In this document: in pieces, positions 33,785 to 44,500 of the stretch
How the letters are laid out: every line of letters begins with the position of its first letter
How positions within the stretch are numbered: the first letter of the stretch is position 1
Origin: Isoetes taiwanensis
Taxonomy: Eukaryota; Streptophyta; Lycopodiopsida; Isoetales; Isoetaceae
NCBI GenBank assembly: GCA_021234155.1
Contig: JAJEKV010000025.1
Span: 3,933,773-3,997,772, forward strand
DNA: 64,000 nucleotides
Direction: 5' to 3'
Program-made: the position numbers and the translations under genes
The notes under the pieces: model-generated
Databases searched by the model: none
What the model was told of the DNA's origin: nothing
The model's input: only the letters and a program-made list of their open reading frames with translations

Positions 33785-34439
33785 CCTCTCTGTGACAAAA
33801 TATGCTAGATCTTCTCCCTGTGTTTCTTCATTAGATGTTTGCTTTTGTAGCTATGCAAGATCTTCTGGTCGTCCTTGAAACAACATAAAAAATGTAAGAT
33901 CTTATGTAGTTTTGCATTAAGAATTGTGGACTTATGTATAATGGAAGTTTTTGTTTTTTTGCTTTTCAACGACAGAACAATGGAAGTTTTTCTATTAAGC
34001 ATACAACGTGCATTGTACTTTGACACAATGTCTAACAAATGGTAAATGGCAAATAATTTTAGGCATTGCAAATGATAGTCCATGTATGTGTTTATGCATT
34101 CAAGAGAAACCTCATTTCCTTTCTTACTAGCAAGTTTGTATATGCACAATTTGTAAACAATAGGTGGATACTGGTCTTCTCATTATGTTTAGACTAGAAG
34201 ATTGTATTGTTCACTATGTTAAGTTATTCTAAAGAGTGATGGTCATTGTTTATAGAATAAATGACAATTAAAAGCTCATAATCTCATCTTGTGTAGAAGA
34301 TACACATGAGACATCAACTGTAATACTTTAAAATAGATCAATTCTTTTGTTTGCGACGTATATAATAAACTAGTCATAATTTTAGAGTAGTCCTATAGCA
34401 AGGTCGTTATATAGCAATGGCTATTGAATGTTTGCAATT
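33785..34439. other. MYB 3' flank, no gene recognised
   Basis: AT-rich sequence following the MYB stop. The first ~70 bp (around CTAGATCTTCTCCCTGTGTT) resemble the 3' flank of the MYB scrap at 35.7 kb, so they are probably 3' UTR. Nothing else was assigned. Confidence 0.5.
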
Positions 34440-34835
34440 GATATTGAATGATATTTTAATTCTTGAACTTTTTCTATCCATATTTCGAATCATAGTGCTA
34501 ATAACATGTTTGAATTTAGAGTTATAAGGACATATAGTCCATTATTTCCATCATTGTATATGTTCTTTTCCAGATTAAAGTTGTTCCTTTGAATATAATT
34601 TTAAGTTCTGCCGAGTCAGGGGTCCTGCTTTCAAAAATCAATTTCTTCCCAGAAAAAAAAAATGCTTTGTTTATAGGATTAGTTCATTGATATTTTAATG
34701 CTATATTTTGTTTAACATCAATTTTTTGGAAAGGATATGGTTTTTTATTTGCATTGTCTCTGAAGATGTCCCAAACATGGATTTAAATGTCGTGTTGAGC
34801 AATCACATCAAAGGTGGCCTTTAACGCATCCAAAG
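34440..34835 (+). repeat. third, partial copy of the segmental repeat
   Basis: It aligns to 13400-13690 and 16200-16500. Shared landmarks are GTTCCTTTGAATATAATTTT-like text, the GTTTATAGGA/TTTATTACATAAAGGA block, GAAGATGT and AATCACATCAAA. More diverged than copies 1 and 2. Confidence 0.55.
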
Positions 34836-35565
34836 TCATTCCTGAACTCAAGCCATGTTTGAAAGAAAATAAGTACCAAATTTAGGGAGCTATAGCTCCT
34901 CAATCAGATTTCATATTGGAGTAGACTAGTATCATTTAAGAGCTTACAGATAGATCTTTGATCTTTCACATGAGCCAAGTGAGAGCTTAATTGGATACTA
35001 GGTACCCAAAGTAAAGCCATTCCATTCTTAAATGGATCGAAGCGAGGGGGGTCTACTCTAATGGATTGTCTAGGAGTGCAAAACTTAAGTGGTCTTTGCG
35101 CATGGAGAGTGAGAACATATTTGATAAACAAAGCTCAAATGATCAGACATTTTCTGCTTCAGAATTAGCAAATGGTCAGGTCAGAAAAACCATATGATCA
35201 AATGGACAGGTCAACGCTCGCTGTCCAGGCTTTGACTTATGGAGGAAAAAGAAAGACTAAGGGATATACTTGATTTGTTTTTTTAATATTATTGTTCAAA
35301 TAGCGACATGACACGTTACCAGAAAGCTGAAGAACGGCCTCTGCTTTGAGGGGCAGAAGGTGGAGGCAATACTTCTCTTTCTTGGAAATTTAGAAGCTTC
35401 TCTGACACAAAGAATGGAATGGCAGCTCCTTTCAGCGGACATGAAAGCCTGATTTCAATTCAACATATTTCACTGGCACACAGCCTAGAACAGGTAACGG
35501 AAAAGGATGTGCAAGTTTGAGTTAGAGATCAACAATTTCTGACAGTTTCCAGCCCGTTTGCCACA
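34836..35565. other. no gene recognised
   Basis: Intergenic sequence between the partial repeat and the MYB scrap. No motif seen. Confidence 0.45.
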
Positions 35566-35569
35566 GATG

Positions 35570-35735
35570 CTTTTATATTGGATCATAGGGTTTTCTGCTC
35601 GAATGCAGCTGCCTGATCATTTCTTGCCCTGCATTTAAAGCTCCCAACCTGCTGCCTATAATCGGACTGCTAATCCTGTCTGCAGCTTCCATACCCACTA
35701 GATTTCCTCTTTCTGTCTCTCCATCAAGTTTTTCG
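35570..35735 (+). pseudogene. third MYB copy: exon 3 and 3' UTR scrap
   Basis: GCAGCTGCCTGATCATTTCT then TGCCCTGCATT matches the exon 3 stretch encoding [11 protein letters not shown] of the MYB at 32.7-33.8 kb. The similarity continues through the C-terminus and into its 3' flank (CTAGATTTCCTCTTTCTGTC against CTAGATCTTCTCCCTGTGTT). The reading frame is lost and exons 1 and 2 are absent. It shows that at least three paralogues once existed here. Confidence 0.6.
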
Positions 35736-35851
35736 ACCTTTTACTGTAGCTCCATGTCAAACCATTACTTGCCAACTAATCATCTTTCATTGGTCATCGA
35801 AGCCAAAATGAAAGGCTCTTCATTTTGAGGAGTTTTTACATTGCATTGCAC

Positions 35852-36000
<149 letters not shown>

Positions 36001-36367
36001 ATGCTTTCACATACCCAACTTACACAACACTCCGTTCATCTTCAAGCTAAAGACATCAAGCATCCCACTTAATAGACCCATTACCATCCAACCAAGCCAT
36101 GAACGAAAGCACACACACTTAGCAATCACATACTGTAATTAAACTTTTGCCAAATACACATTGTAATTGAATTTTTGCCAAATATGCACTAATTCAGGAT
36201 CCTAGTTCCAAACCAAGCATACTTTCAAAATTACGAATGCATTACAAGAAAGAAATATCAAATGTATTTTACCTAATCATATATTTGGAGGTAAAAAAAC
36301 TCTCAACCACAAATCTCTGATATGCATGTAATAGAAAAGATGCTTCAATTGTTGCCAGCAAGCGAAA

Positions 36368-36471
36368 TCGTCCATCTTCATAGCAATAGATGCAAAATAG
36401 AGTTCCGGTGCCAAGAAAAAAGTCGCCCATCTTCATAGTCGTAGATGCAAAATAGAGTTCTGGTGCTAGCA
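36368..36471. repeat. 47-bp diverged tandem duplication (57-bp period)
   Basis: CATCTTCATAG followed by TAGATGCAAAATAGAGTTC and GGTGC occurs twice with a few mismatches. Confidence 0.8.
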
Positions 36472-36989
36472 TTTTCAAACGAGTCACGATCATTTAGGTC
36501 TTACAAAATACTTGGGTAAAATTACATGTGAAAGTAGGTTGTCAGTTGTCACCATTTGAACATTGGGTCCATTGTCCATTTCAATTTTAATCCTATTATT
36601 GGCTCATATATCTAGAATTCATGACTATCGTGCATAATTTTACCATTAACCAACATAAAAAACTGTGCACATTTTGCTCATTAGACAATTTTCCACCTAT
36701 AAGATCACTAGAAAACGACAAATAAAGGCAGAGTCCAGATCGCAAACTAAATATACCACCCGAAGTAATTGAAATGGGGTCCATTAAATTAAAGATATCA
36801 TAACATACTTTAATCAATGCTAAATACCAAAAAAGCAATGCACCAATGTTTTATAGAAGACTTCAAATTATGCCTTTTGGTATTTCGCATTAGTTAAAAT
36901 AAATTTCTTAAATGTGGCAAGTATGTCAACCTTATTTGGCCTCTACATTTAAGGCAAGAGAAACACGTGCCGACAAGATTAAGCAATAG

Positions 36990-37400
36990 GCAAGCTTAGG
37001 GAGTGTTTGGATTAGTAATGCTTTCTATGCACAGTTCGGTGCATTAATTGGCTCCCGATTTGGGCTTGGATTCCATAGGGGGTATTAGACTCATGGAATA
37101 GGATATTAGACTCGTGATTTGGACGTGCACGATTATTCCACAAGTCGAATACCCCTAATTTCAAGTTGATATTAGGCAAGTCGAATACCTCCAAGATGGA
37201 AAAACTCCTTTGCCGGAATTGTTATCTCAAAAAAAAGGGGAGGGGGGGGAGGGGGTGGGGGTGGGTGGGTATTAGACTCGCCTAAACTCACATCTGCATT
37301 AGACAAGTCGAATACCCAAGGAGGTATTAGGCTCGTCTAAACTAAGGTATGTATTGAGAAAGATCTCCTTTGGTTATCCCACGAGTCAAATACTCCCCTT
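36990..37400. repeat. region of repeated inverted motif GGTATTAGACTCG / CAAGTCGAATACC
   Basis: Several copies of GTATTAGACTCG and of the near-complementary CAAGTCGAATACC occur within 400 bp, beginning after GGGAGTGTTTGGATTAG, a start seen in some plant MITEs. Near 37990, ATCCAAACC could be the opposite end. A foldback element is possible; the borders are not proven. Confidence 0.4.
37231..37272 (+). other. G-rich tract, G-quadruplex candidate
   Basis: At least five runs of three to eight G separated by single bases lie directly on the plus strand, followed by GGGTATTAGAC. Confidence 0.7.
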
Positions 37401-38143
37401 CCATCCTGCCAGGCACTTTGTCATTTTCTATAGGACCTCCTAGATTTGCTGCGGGTGGCTAGAAGCTGCCCTTGCCAATATCTGGGTCCTCCTGATAGAT
37501 GAAACCATTTTTTCTGAGATCTTCTTCATAGGAGAGCATTCTCATCCTACTCAAGATCCAACTTTGACTCTTTAGGGTTTAGAATTGCCTACCTTGGCGT
37601 AGACAGACCGCCAATAGCTAAGTTCTTCCTATGCTGCAAAGCCTTCATTGATAACATAACTTTAGAGCTATACAAATCTATCTGATGTGGCCTTGAAATG
37701 GAGCATCTTCACACTTGGGTGGATTATACTGAAATGCTTAGAATATCAGGCTACTATGGAGCCACAAGTAAATGTTTTTACGTACTATTATTAATTAAAA
37801 TAAGAAAATCTTGCTTTCAAAAAAAAAGGGGGAGCATCTAGTTTTCTCTACTGATTCCAGCCCTCTAATTTCAGAAGCTTAGGCAGCTTTTTCAGTCTTC
37901 TCTTTACCCTCCTCGTTCTCTCTAGTTTTTCAGTCTTCTCTTTACCCTCCAGCATCTAGTTTTCCTCGTTCTCTCTTGAAATCCAAACCATTATTTGGTT
38001 TGTCATTCTTGTGAACATTGATTATACTTCGTGGCGATATAACGAGAGACCCATAGATCAAATTTGGGTGAACATTATCGACTACAGGCAACTGAATCAC
38101 AATCTATTCTCTTCTGTTGGTTATTTTGTTTGAAGACTGGTGA
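37400..38143. other. no gene recognised
   Basis: This sequence lies downstream of the truncated methylase copy 2. I searched it on the minus strand for the missing motif I block (GDxVLD) and did not find it. A 35-bp duplication containing TTTTTCAGTCTTCTCTTTAC occurs near 37890-37945. Confidence 0.5.
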
Positions 38144-38451
38144 GATGGTTGATGAGCTTCTGTGGTTTCTGGTAGTGATTCACAATCCTGCCTTGTGCAC
38201 TTGGGTCCTGCAATTTCTGTAAGACCGCTGGAAAATCTAGGACGTTTGAAAAGTTTTGACAGGCGGCAGTGTTGAAGTGCTCCATGGTCCTCTTCCCATC
38301 AAAACTCCAGTAAGCGACATGAAGGTACTCTACCTTGTTGAGTAACCTTGGTCCTCCACCATGATAGTTGATGTTCGTTTTGTACCTAGTGAAATATTTA
38401 AAGTGATGTTAGCAAAAACAAGAAAACACTTCGAAAACTAGAAACAGGAAA

Positions 38452-38510
38452 TCCTATTCCGGAATACACGACGTAATCCAAGAGGAAAGTAATTGTATTC
38501 TGGAATAAGA
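38452..38510. repeat. palindromes TATTCCGGAATA in methylase intron (copy 2)
   Basis: Two copies, one near 38455 and one variant (GTATTCTGGAATAAG) near 38493, lie in the intron between exons 4 and 5. Same family as the arrays at 39.3 and 41.6 kb. Confidence 0.9.
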
Positions 38511-39247
38511 CTTACCAGACAAGGTTTTCATATCCTGCCTGAAGTGGAGAACCAAAATGGTTTTAAAAAGCTGATTCTACCAAGCCAGCCTGCATGCTCG
38601 AATAGAACGTAACTAGACGCCAATGTTTGGCCATTGTGATCTGCTTGATTCCATCAATGAAAGCATTAAACTCTGAAAATTTAAAGGGCTGGTCGTCGTA
38701 TCTGCTGTCTTTAAGCTTAAACCCATAGGAAAGATTAGCAATAACCAAAGTAAAGTCATGTGGCTTAACCGTTCCGACAAGGTCCATGCAATCGCCATGA
38801 ATGATCGAAAATAGATTGTTTTGATCAAACATGCAAAATCTTTCGTAGTCGGATGGTTCTGGCTCAACAGTTCTTCTTTCAGCTAATGACCTCTCTTCCT
38901 GTGCAGTTCTAACCAAATGCATGAAGCCCTCGGGAAGGTCTTTGTTCTTCTTCTTGCTCTGGAAGGAAAAATAGGACTACAAATGTCAACCCATCGCAGA
39001 TGCAGAGAAGAGGAATTTTCAGAGTACTTACCCAGCCCTCAAAATTTGGTGCATATTGCACAATGCGCTCGTCGGAAGTGGCTATTGGGTAGAGTTCCTT
39101 TCACCTTTTCCATGTCTCGACATTTAGCTGCTCCATCAAACATGTTTGACATGTTATGACGTTTTTTTTGCTGCAAGACGTTAAGGAAACATTGAGTTAA
39201 AAAGTAAGAAACAAAGCAAAGCAGAAGGAAAACAAATCAAAGTCAAG

Positions 39248-39585
39248 CTATTTGTATTCCGGAATACAAACTGGTCAAATTATGTTGCTATCTTAAAACA
39301 ATATGCAGATCAAAGTGTATTCCAGAATACACATTGCTTGTCTAGGAGAAAATATATGTATTCCAGGATACACACATTGCTTGTCTCTAGGAAGGCATGT
39401 GTATTCCGGAATACACAATGTTTTTCTAGAGAAAGGCATGTGTATTCCAGAATATACATTGCTCGTCTGAAGGAAGGCATGTGTATTCCGGTATACACAA
39501 TGCTTTTCTAGAGAAAGGCATGTGTATTTCGGAACACATTGCTCGTCTGAAGGAAGGCATGTGTATTCTGGAATACACTGTCTAC
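39248..39585. repeat. palindrome array in methylase intron (copy 2), ~41 bp period
   Basis: Eight copies of GTGTATTCCGGAATACAC and near variants lie at about 39250, 39315, 39357, 39399, 39440, 39482, 39523 and 39562. After the first, they are spaced 38-44 bp apart with related spacers (ATTGCTCGTCTGAAGGAAGG type). They sit inside the intron between exons 2 and 3 (39171-39642). Confidence 0.95.
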
Positions 39586-39904
39586 ACCGAAGTTTCTGGG
39601 ACTTTAACATCCAAAGAGAAAAGTTTGTGTCAGAGATCTTACTTGTGCAATTCCTTTGACATTTCTTCGAGGCTGAACTCCTTATCAACAACTTTTTGAA
39701 GCTGCCGCTCCAGAAGCTCTGTGTCGGAGAAGCCCTGCATTTCTCTCCAGACGGTAATGGTCATTTCTTTTTTGGGCATGTCGGAGGATTTTTTCTTGGC
39801 TGTCTCCTTGCCCTTGCTCTTTAATTCCCCTCATTCGAACATTGTAAATATCTCGTCCTGGAGTTCCCATATCTGTTCAAGAAGATTTCACGTCAGATAG
39901 TTGA

Positions 39905-39925
39905 TTTGTTATTCTGGAATACGTT
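39905..39925. repeat. single palindrome variant in the ParB/methylase intron
   Basis: TTATTCTGGAATACG lies in the 63-bp intron between the ParB exon and the next exon (39873-39935). Confidence 0.85.
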
Positions 39926-41115
39926 TTGTGCGTACCTTGCCATCTCTAAAAGCTAATTGGAACCAGTTATTGTGGCCAATGAGAGACTGCCTTTTATTGG
40001 CCTCGTCATATTTCAGGCAGCATTCAATGGCACACGCCTCCTTAAGCTCCAACGAGAACGCTGGCTTCTTCAGGTCCTCACCGTACTTTTCCTTGAAAAT
40101 TACGTACTCCCTGTGCATAAACCGGATCTTGTCGACGAAGCTCATCTTTAGTTTGTACTCGTTGTCAGCATTGTGGGTGTTGGCAACGATTTTTGCTTCT
40201 TCGTCGGTAAGACCACAGTAAACAGCGCACAAAACGGAGAGGTACCTCGGGTTCTTCTTCTTTTTGTAAAGTTGCCTTCTTGCCTTGAAGCTATGATTTC
40301 CTCCCAAGATGTAGTGAGTGTAGGTGTCTGCATTTTCTCTGTCATAGTCCTGGGGGGTTGTGCATTGCTCCCTGTCAACAAGGACAACTATTGGCGCCAC
40401 ATGAGCATTTGGATTGCTCCTTATTTTGTCCTTCAGGTTCCTCAAGTGATCGGCATAAATTTTGCGAACCTGAAGTGGCCTTTCACCAGCTTCATTCTTC
40501 GGGGGCAGCCTCATGCATGTCACAGGAAGGTAGATCACCTCTTGTACAAATTTGTCTCTATTTATTACCTCCATTTTTTCGGAGGTCTTATCAATTTTCT
40601 TTTCTTTTATTGCTACCCCGGGAGCTTTTCCTTTTCCCTTTCGTTTCTTTGTGCTTTCCTCGGGGACTTCTGCAACTTCAAGTTGCTGCACTTTCCGCTT
40701 CTTTGGTTCCTTAGCGGCTATGGTGTCTCTTGGCCTGCTAAGTCTCTTTGGCTGCTCTGGGGGGTTTTCTGCTTCTTCTTCTTCGGAACCTCCATCTGTT
40801 TTCCTCCCAGAAGTACTAGCAGGAGGTGATGATTGTGATCTTCCTCCATCTGATTGCTCGGACTCACTGACAGGAAAGTCCTCGCTCGTATTAGAACAAA
40901 CCTGTCTAATTATTGTAGCCAGGCTTCGTTTGGTCCGGTAGTGTGAAATGAATTTGTAAAGTGGCTGTGGTTGCACACTGACAATTTTGAAGCTTGCAAT
41001 GTCTACAACAATGAAGCCCTGGGAGGTCTTGAAGGATAGCCTCCTCGCCCTCCTTCCTTGTCCCAAGAACCTCGTGAGACATCTTTTATTGTCCCAAGGT
41101 TGACAAACTCGGTCG

Positions 41116-41350
41116 TCAGTATCGCTTGTTCGCAGCTAGCCCCCGCAGACGCGCGTGTAGAAATGTCGGCATGCTATATTTTCCGCCCAAGACCCTCGCA
41201 TTTAACCAATCGCATTTGGAAATTTTCGTGAATTGCGCTGCTCGCTGTTTAGCGGTTTGCTTCATTGGATGTGGCCGCTTGACAATCTTAAGCATTTTTT
41301 GTTTGTGCCCTCTTGCTTCCTTCTTGCCTGCCACAGAAACGTTTAAAACA
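41116..41350 (-). pseudogene. possible 5' exon of the ParB/methylase gene, copy 2
   Basis: After a good acceptor (TTTCTGTGGCAG, near 41336) a Lys/Arg-rich frame reads MLKIVKRPHPMKQTAKQRAA then QFTKISKCDWLNARVLGGKY and stops at 41116. The following ParB exon is open back only to a TAG near 41133 in a different frame. The two could be joined by a small indel, or this could be a separate short exon. No ATG is certain for the gene. Confidence 0.4.
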
Positions 41351-41382
41351 ACACTGTTAAGAGATGAAAAGAAATGAAAACT

Positions 41383-41790
41383 GTATTCCAGAATAAGATT
41401 TGCTAATTTTATGCTTTAAAGGCGCGCAAAAAACAGGAAAAAAGGAAGAATTTTGTCGCTCAATCCAACTTTTTTTTGCTCTAATTTGACTAAAAAGTGG
41501 TTTGTTTAAGCTAAAAACAACAAAGATTGGCACTAGTTTTCGGAAATCCAGGCAATATGTATTCCAGAATACACTTTGATCTTCTGGCCAAAGGCAAAGT
41601 GTATTCCGGAATACACTTTGCTCACACAAGAAAGCAAAAGTGTATTCCGGAATACACTTTCGCCTTCGCCTGAAGGGCAAAGTGTATTCCGGAATACACT
41701 TTGCCCTTCATGCGAAGGCCAAAGTGTATTCCGAAATACACTTTGCCTTTGGCCAGACGATCAAAGTGTATTCTGGAATACACTTTGGCC
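41383..41790. repeat. palindrome array in 5' flank, 42 bp period (copy 2)
   Basis: One degenerate copy lies at 41384, then six units at about 41557, 41596, 41637, 41679, 41721 and 41763. The core is 24 bp: half-site AAAGTGTATTCC followed by its exact inversion. The 54 bases 41664-41717 form an almost perfect palindrome (one mismatched pair), and the flanking spacers are also inverted copies of each other, so the array has overall dyad symmetry. Confidence 0.95.
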
Positions 41791-41859
41791 TTCAAAACTA
41801 AACTAACACAGACACGAAAGACGTACTATGTACTTTAGATGCTTACCTGTCCATTAATT

Positions 41860-42130
41860 ATTTTCGCTATGTAAATCGGAATACAGCAAATGAATATAGA
41901 TTGGAAGGCGCTCGGGCTGGCGACTAAATCTCTGAAAGCGGAATACGCAACTGAGGTGCTCAATTTTTCTTTTTAAAGATAGGCCACTGTCAGTTTTCTT
42001 TTTCTATGTGAAATGGAATACGTCTTGTCCAGACAGTATGGACAAGTGTATTCCGGAATAGGATTCATGCACACACACGGAAAATGCTATACACCAAACA
42101 GTATTCCGGAATAGCTTTTTCTATTCTCGA
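41860..42130. repeat. degenerate palindromes and half-sites, 5' flank (copy 2)
   Basis: CGGAATACA near 41868, GCGGAATACGC near 41938, GGAATACG near 42013, and fuller copies near 42050 (GTGTATTCCGGAATAGG) and 42100. They end where the next element's long repeat begins. Confidence 0.85.
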
Positions 42131-42145
42131 ATATCATTAGTCCAA

Positions 42146-43877
42146 CCGCCGCGGACGCCCCTACTGCGTGATACACGGTGCCCCCCACCGTATACAAACA
42201 GAGTTCATCCCCCATACCAGCTCCATGCTAATACAGGGGCCCTCCACATGACACCGCAACCGCGGACGGGTTCCAAAGTGGGAAGAGTGGAAGGGTCATT
42301 GCACCCCGCCTCCCTCGGGGCCTACCTAGTCAAGGCTGAAGCGTAAACATACATGTCAAGAGAGCACATACATCAACATCATATGACCATCACGGCGGAT
42401 GGTCCTCCACATATCCGCATAGACAAAGATCAAAGACATCACATAGGGAATCCTACCCAAGGCTCGGACTCAAAGGGATGATCGACGGCTTGGGTCTCCG
42501 TGAGTTCATTGCGCATGCAGAATTCATGGCAATGGATTTGGCCGGCATATGAACATGGCTTAGGGTTGTCCACTCCATCCGCCCCTCCCTGCACACTTTG
42601 CGCAGTAGGCTGAAAAGTGTTGGGACCTCGACCAGAGTTCACGGATGCATAGCCAAGGGGCTATATCCCGGGTTGCATCTCCCCAGCCCGATGGGGGGTG
42701 TAGGGATCTCTCCCTCCGCAGATCTACATGCCGACTCAAGGTGACTAGAGGGCCACCGCCTCAGATTCGACTTGAACTCAATGGAAGGTCATATTCACCA
42801 CCTCACGAAAATCGAGCCCATGCCTTGCCCACACGCAGCTGGCAAGCCATTAGACCTAGTCACAATGATCCCTGAAGCACTAACACACCATAGGGATCGC
42901 TCAAGAGTCAACACCTAACCTCCTTATAAGCCGCCCGCCCCTTCACCCACAAACTGTGTGTGGCTCTTGTGCACAAAGCCGCATCTATAGTGTGCTAGAG
43001 AGGCTAATCTAGGAGCATCTACTACCAAGCTTTAGGTCTCTACCCCCTTCCCAATACAAGGAGTTCACAGAGATACATCATCCATATACATCATCACGTA
43101 AGAACTAAAGAACAAGATCTAATCTATATCATAGAGTTAGGTTCTTTAGTTAGAATCTGCTATCTAGAGTTCTAGAGGGTCGCTATGGGCAATTTAAGAG
43201 GCTAAACCCATCGATTCGATGGCTGAAATGGGGTTTAGACTACTAAATTGCCTAAATACCCCGATCCTTGAGTTCCTCCTCCTCGACTGAACTCCGACCA
43301 TCCTGGCGAAATGCTCGAATCAAGGAAAACTAATGATGCGCTTCTCTCGTGACGAGTTCTGGGAGGCGGTTTTGGCTCTTGAGGCAGCCAAAAACAGAGC
43401 TCTAAAACCCTAGAAACGAAAATGGGCAAGTTAGGGTTCTCCTACTTAAATAGACAAGGGGTGGTTAGGGTTTCCAATTATCCCCTTTAGGCATGTGGGA
43501 TAATTGGGAAAAGGGCCCACTTGCCTTTAAGGGCTAGGTGGCCAAAATGTGCCCACATGGAAATGTGTGCACCCAAATGTGCTCACATGGAAATGCGTGC
43601 ACATTAATGAATGTGTACATTGGAAAATGTGCACATTAATTGCACCTATGGGTATGGCCCACTTGGCATCAAGTGGCCACATGGAAATGTGTGCCCACAT
43701 TAATGTGTACATTGGAAAATGTGCACATTAATACTAATGCACATTCTTAGCAAGTTGCCCCCCTAGGGGCTACCCACTTGGCTACACGCTGGCGCATATC
43801 GCCACGGTGGCGGTAATACGCTGACGGGCAAAGACAATATACGCCCCGAGCGCATATAATCGTGGCCGAACGCCACA
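42146..43877 (-). repeat. long direct repeat (probable 3' LTR)
   Basis: Aligns along its whole length with 52328-54024, with frequent small indels. Shared landmarks are CCATACCAGCTCCATGCTAA, GGAACTTGTATTGGGAAGGG (minus strand) and a block rich in CACATGGAAATGTGTGC and GTACATTGGAAAATGTGCAC near 43550-43740. The short open frames in that block are by-products of the repeat. Confidence 0.85.
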
Positions 43878-43999
43878 TTCTCCCCACCTTGAAATGATGT
43901 CCCCCCGCAAAGATCGGGTTCTCCCCACCTTGAATCTTCCTAACCCGCAATCAACCCGATGCATAATGATATACTACTATAATACTTACACATTTATTA

Positions 44000-44500
44000 C
44001 GATTACCTTAAGATAATATTTTTAAATCATTATTACGCCATTACATTATCAAATAAGTTGTCAATTCAGAACTTCTACTAAAATAAGGTACTTATTAGTT
44101 TCTATTATCACAACATTTAGTTTATCACAATTTAACACTTTCATATACAATTATTATTTAAGGTACTTTTCATTCCTTGCAACACATTCCAACAAAATTT
44201 GTGTTGCAGTCTTCGCACCTTAAAATCCTCGCATTAATTTTACAATATCTATAATTACATACTTACTATCTTAATTATTAGAATTACTCTAAGGTAATGT
44301 TTAAGACATTACTATTTCATTATCCTATTAACTTATCACATCATAACTTAATCCACGCAAGGTAATTATTAACCTTACTTAATACAACATTTAAGTTTAT
44401 CAAAGTTTATCAATTTCATACAAATTTTACACTTCTAAGGTACTTTTCATCCCTTTGCAACACATTATAACAAAATTTGTGTTGTAAGCCTTCTCGTAGT
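44000..44500. repeat. ~275-bp diverged tandem duplication
   Basis: AAGGTACTTTTCATYCC, TTGCAACACATT and ACAAAATTTGTGTTG occur at about 44160-44208 and again at about 44435-44488, with similar AT-rich text before each. Confidence 0.75.

Larger units (their letters stand above)
38144..41066 (-). pseudogene. ParB-like / DNA methyltransferase multi-exon gene, copy 2
   Basis: Exons on the minus strand: 41066 (or earlier)-39936, 39872-39643, 39170-39032, 38958-38516 and 38385-38144. The first gives 377 residues: acidic and Ser-rich 62-105, PKKRKV (classical NLS) at 121-126, then a ParB/Srx-like domain about 172-305 with KIYADHLRNLKDKI, HYILGGNHSFKARRQL and LTDEEAKIVANTHNADNEYK. Later exons match copy 1, including 139- and 443-bp exons of identical size. 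FTLVIANLSYGFKLKDSRYD has NLSY where motif IV DPPY is expected. The last exon (HGGGPRLLN, KPQKLINHL) stops before SAM motif I. In-frame stops lie in exons 2 (TGA), 3 (TGA) and 4 (TAA). The ParB part is intact; the methylase part is probably inactive. Confidence 0.85.

Noticed and set aside
40173-40941. 218-codon plus-strand frame with hydrophobic stretches opposite the ParB exon
   Set aside because: It is the antisense of the clearly protein-like ParB exon and its Lys-rich blocks (Lys codons read back as Phe/Leu).
39248-41790. CRISPR-like array (regular repeats with spacers)
   Set aside because: The repeats are perfect palindromes with related, not unique, spacers; they sit in introns and a gene flank of eukaryotic DNA and no cas genes are present.
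43549-43950. Protein repeats such as MCTLI / HINVYIG in several frames of the long repeat
   Set aside because: They reflect a local DNA repeat (CACATGGAAATGTG type) that is open in several frames on both strands.
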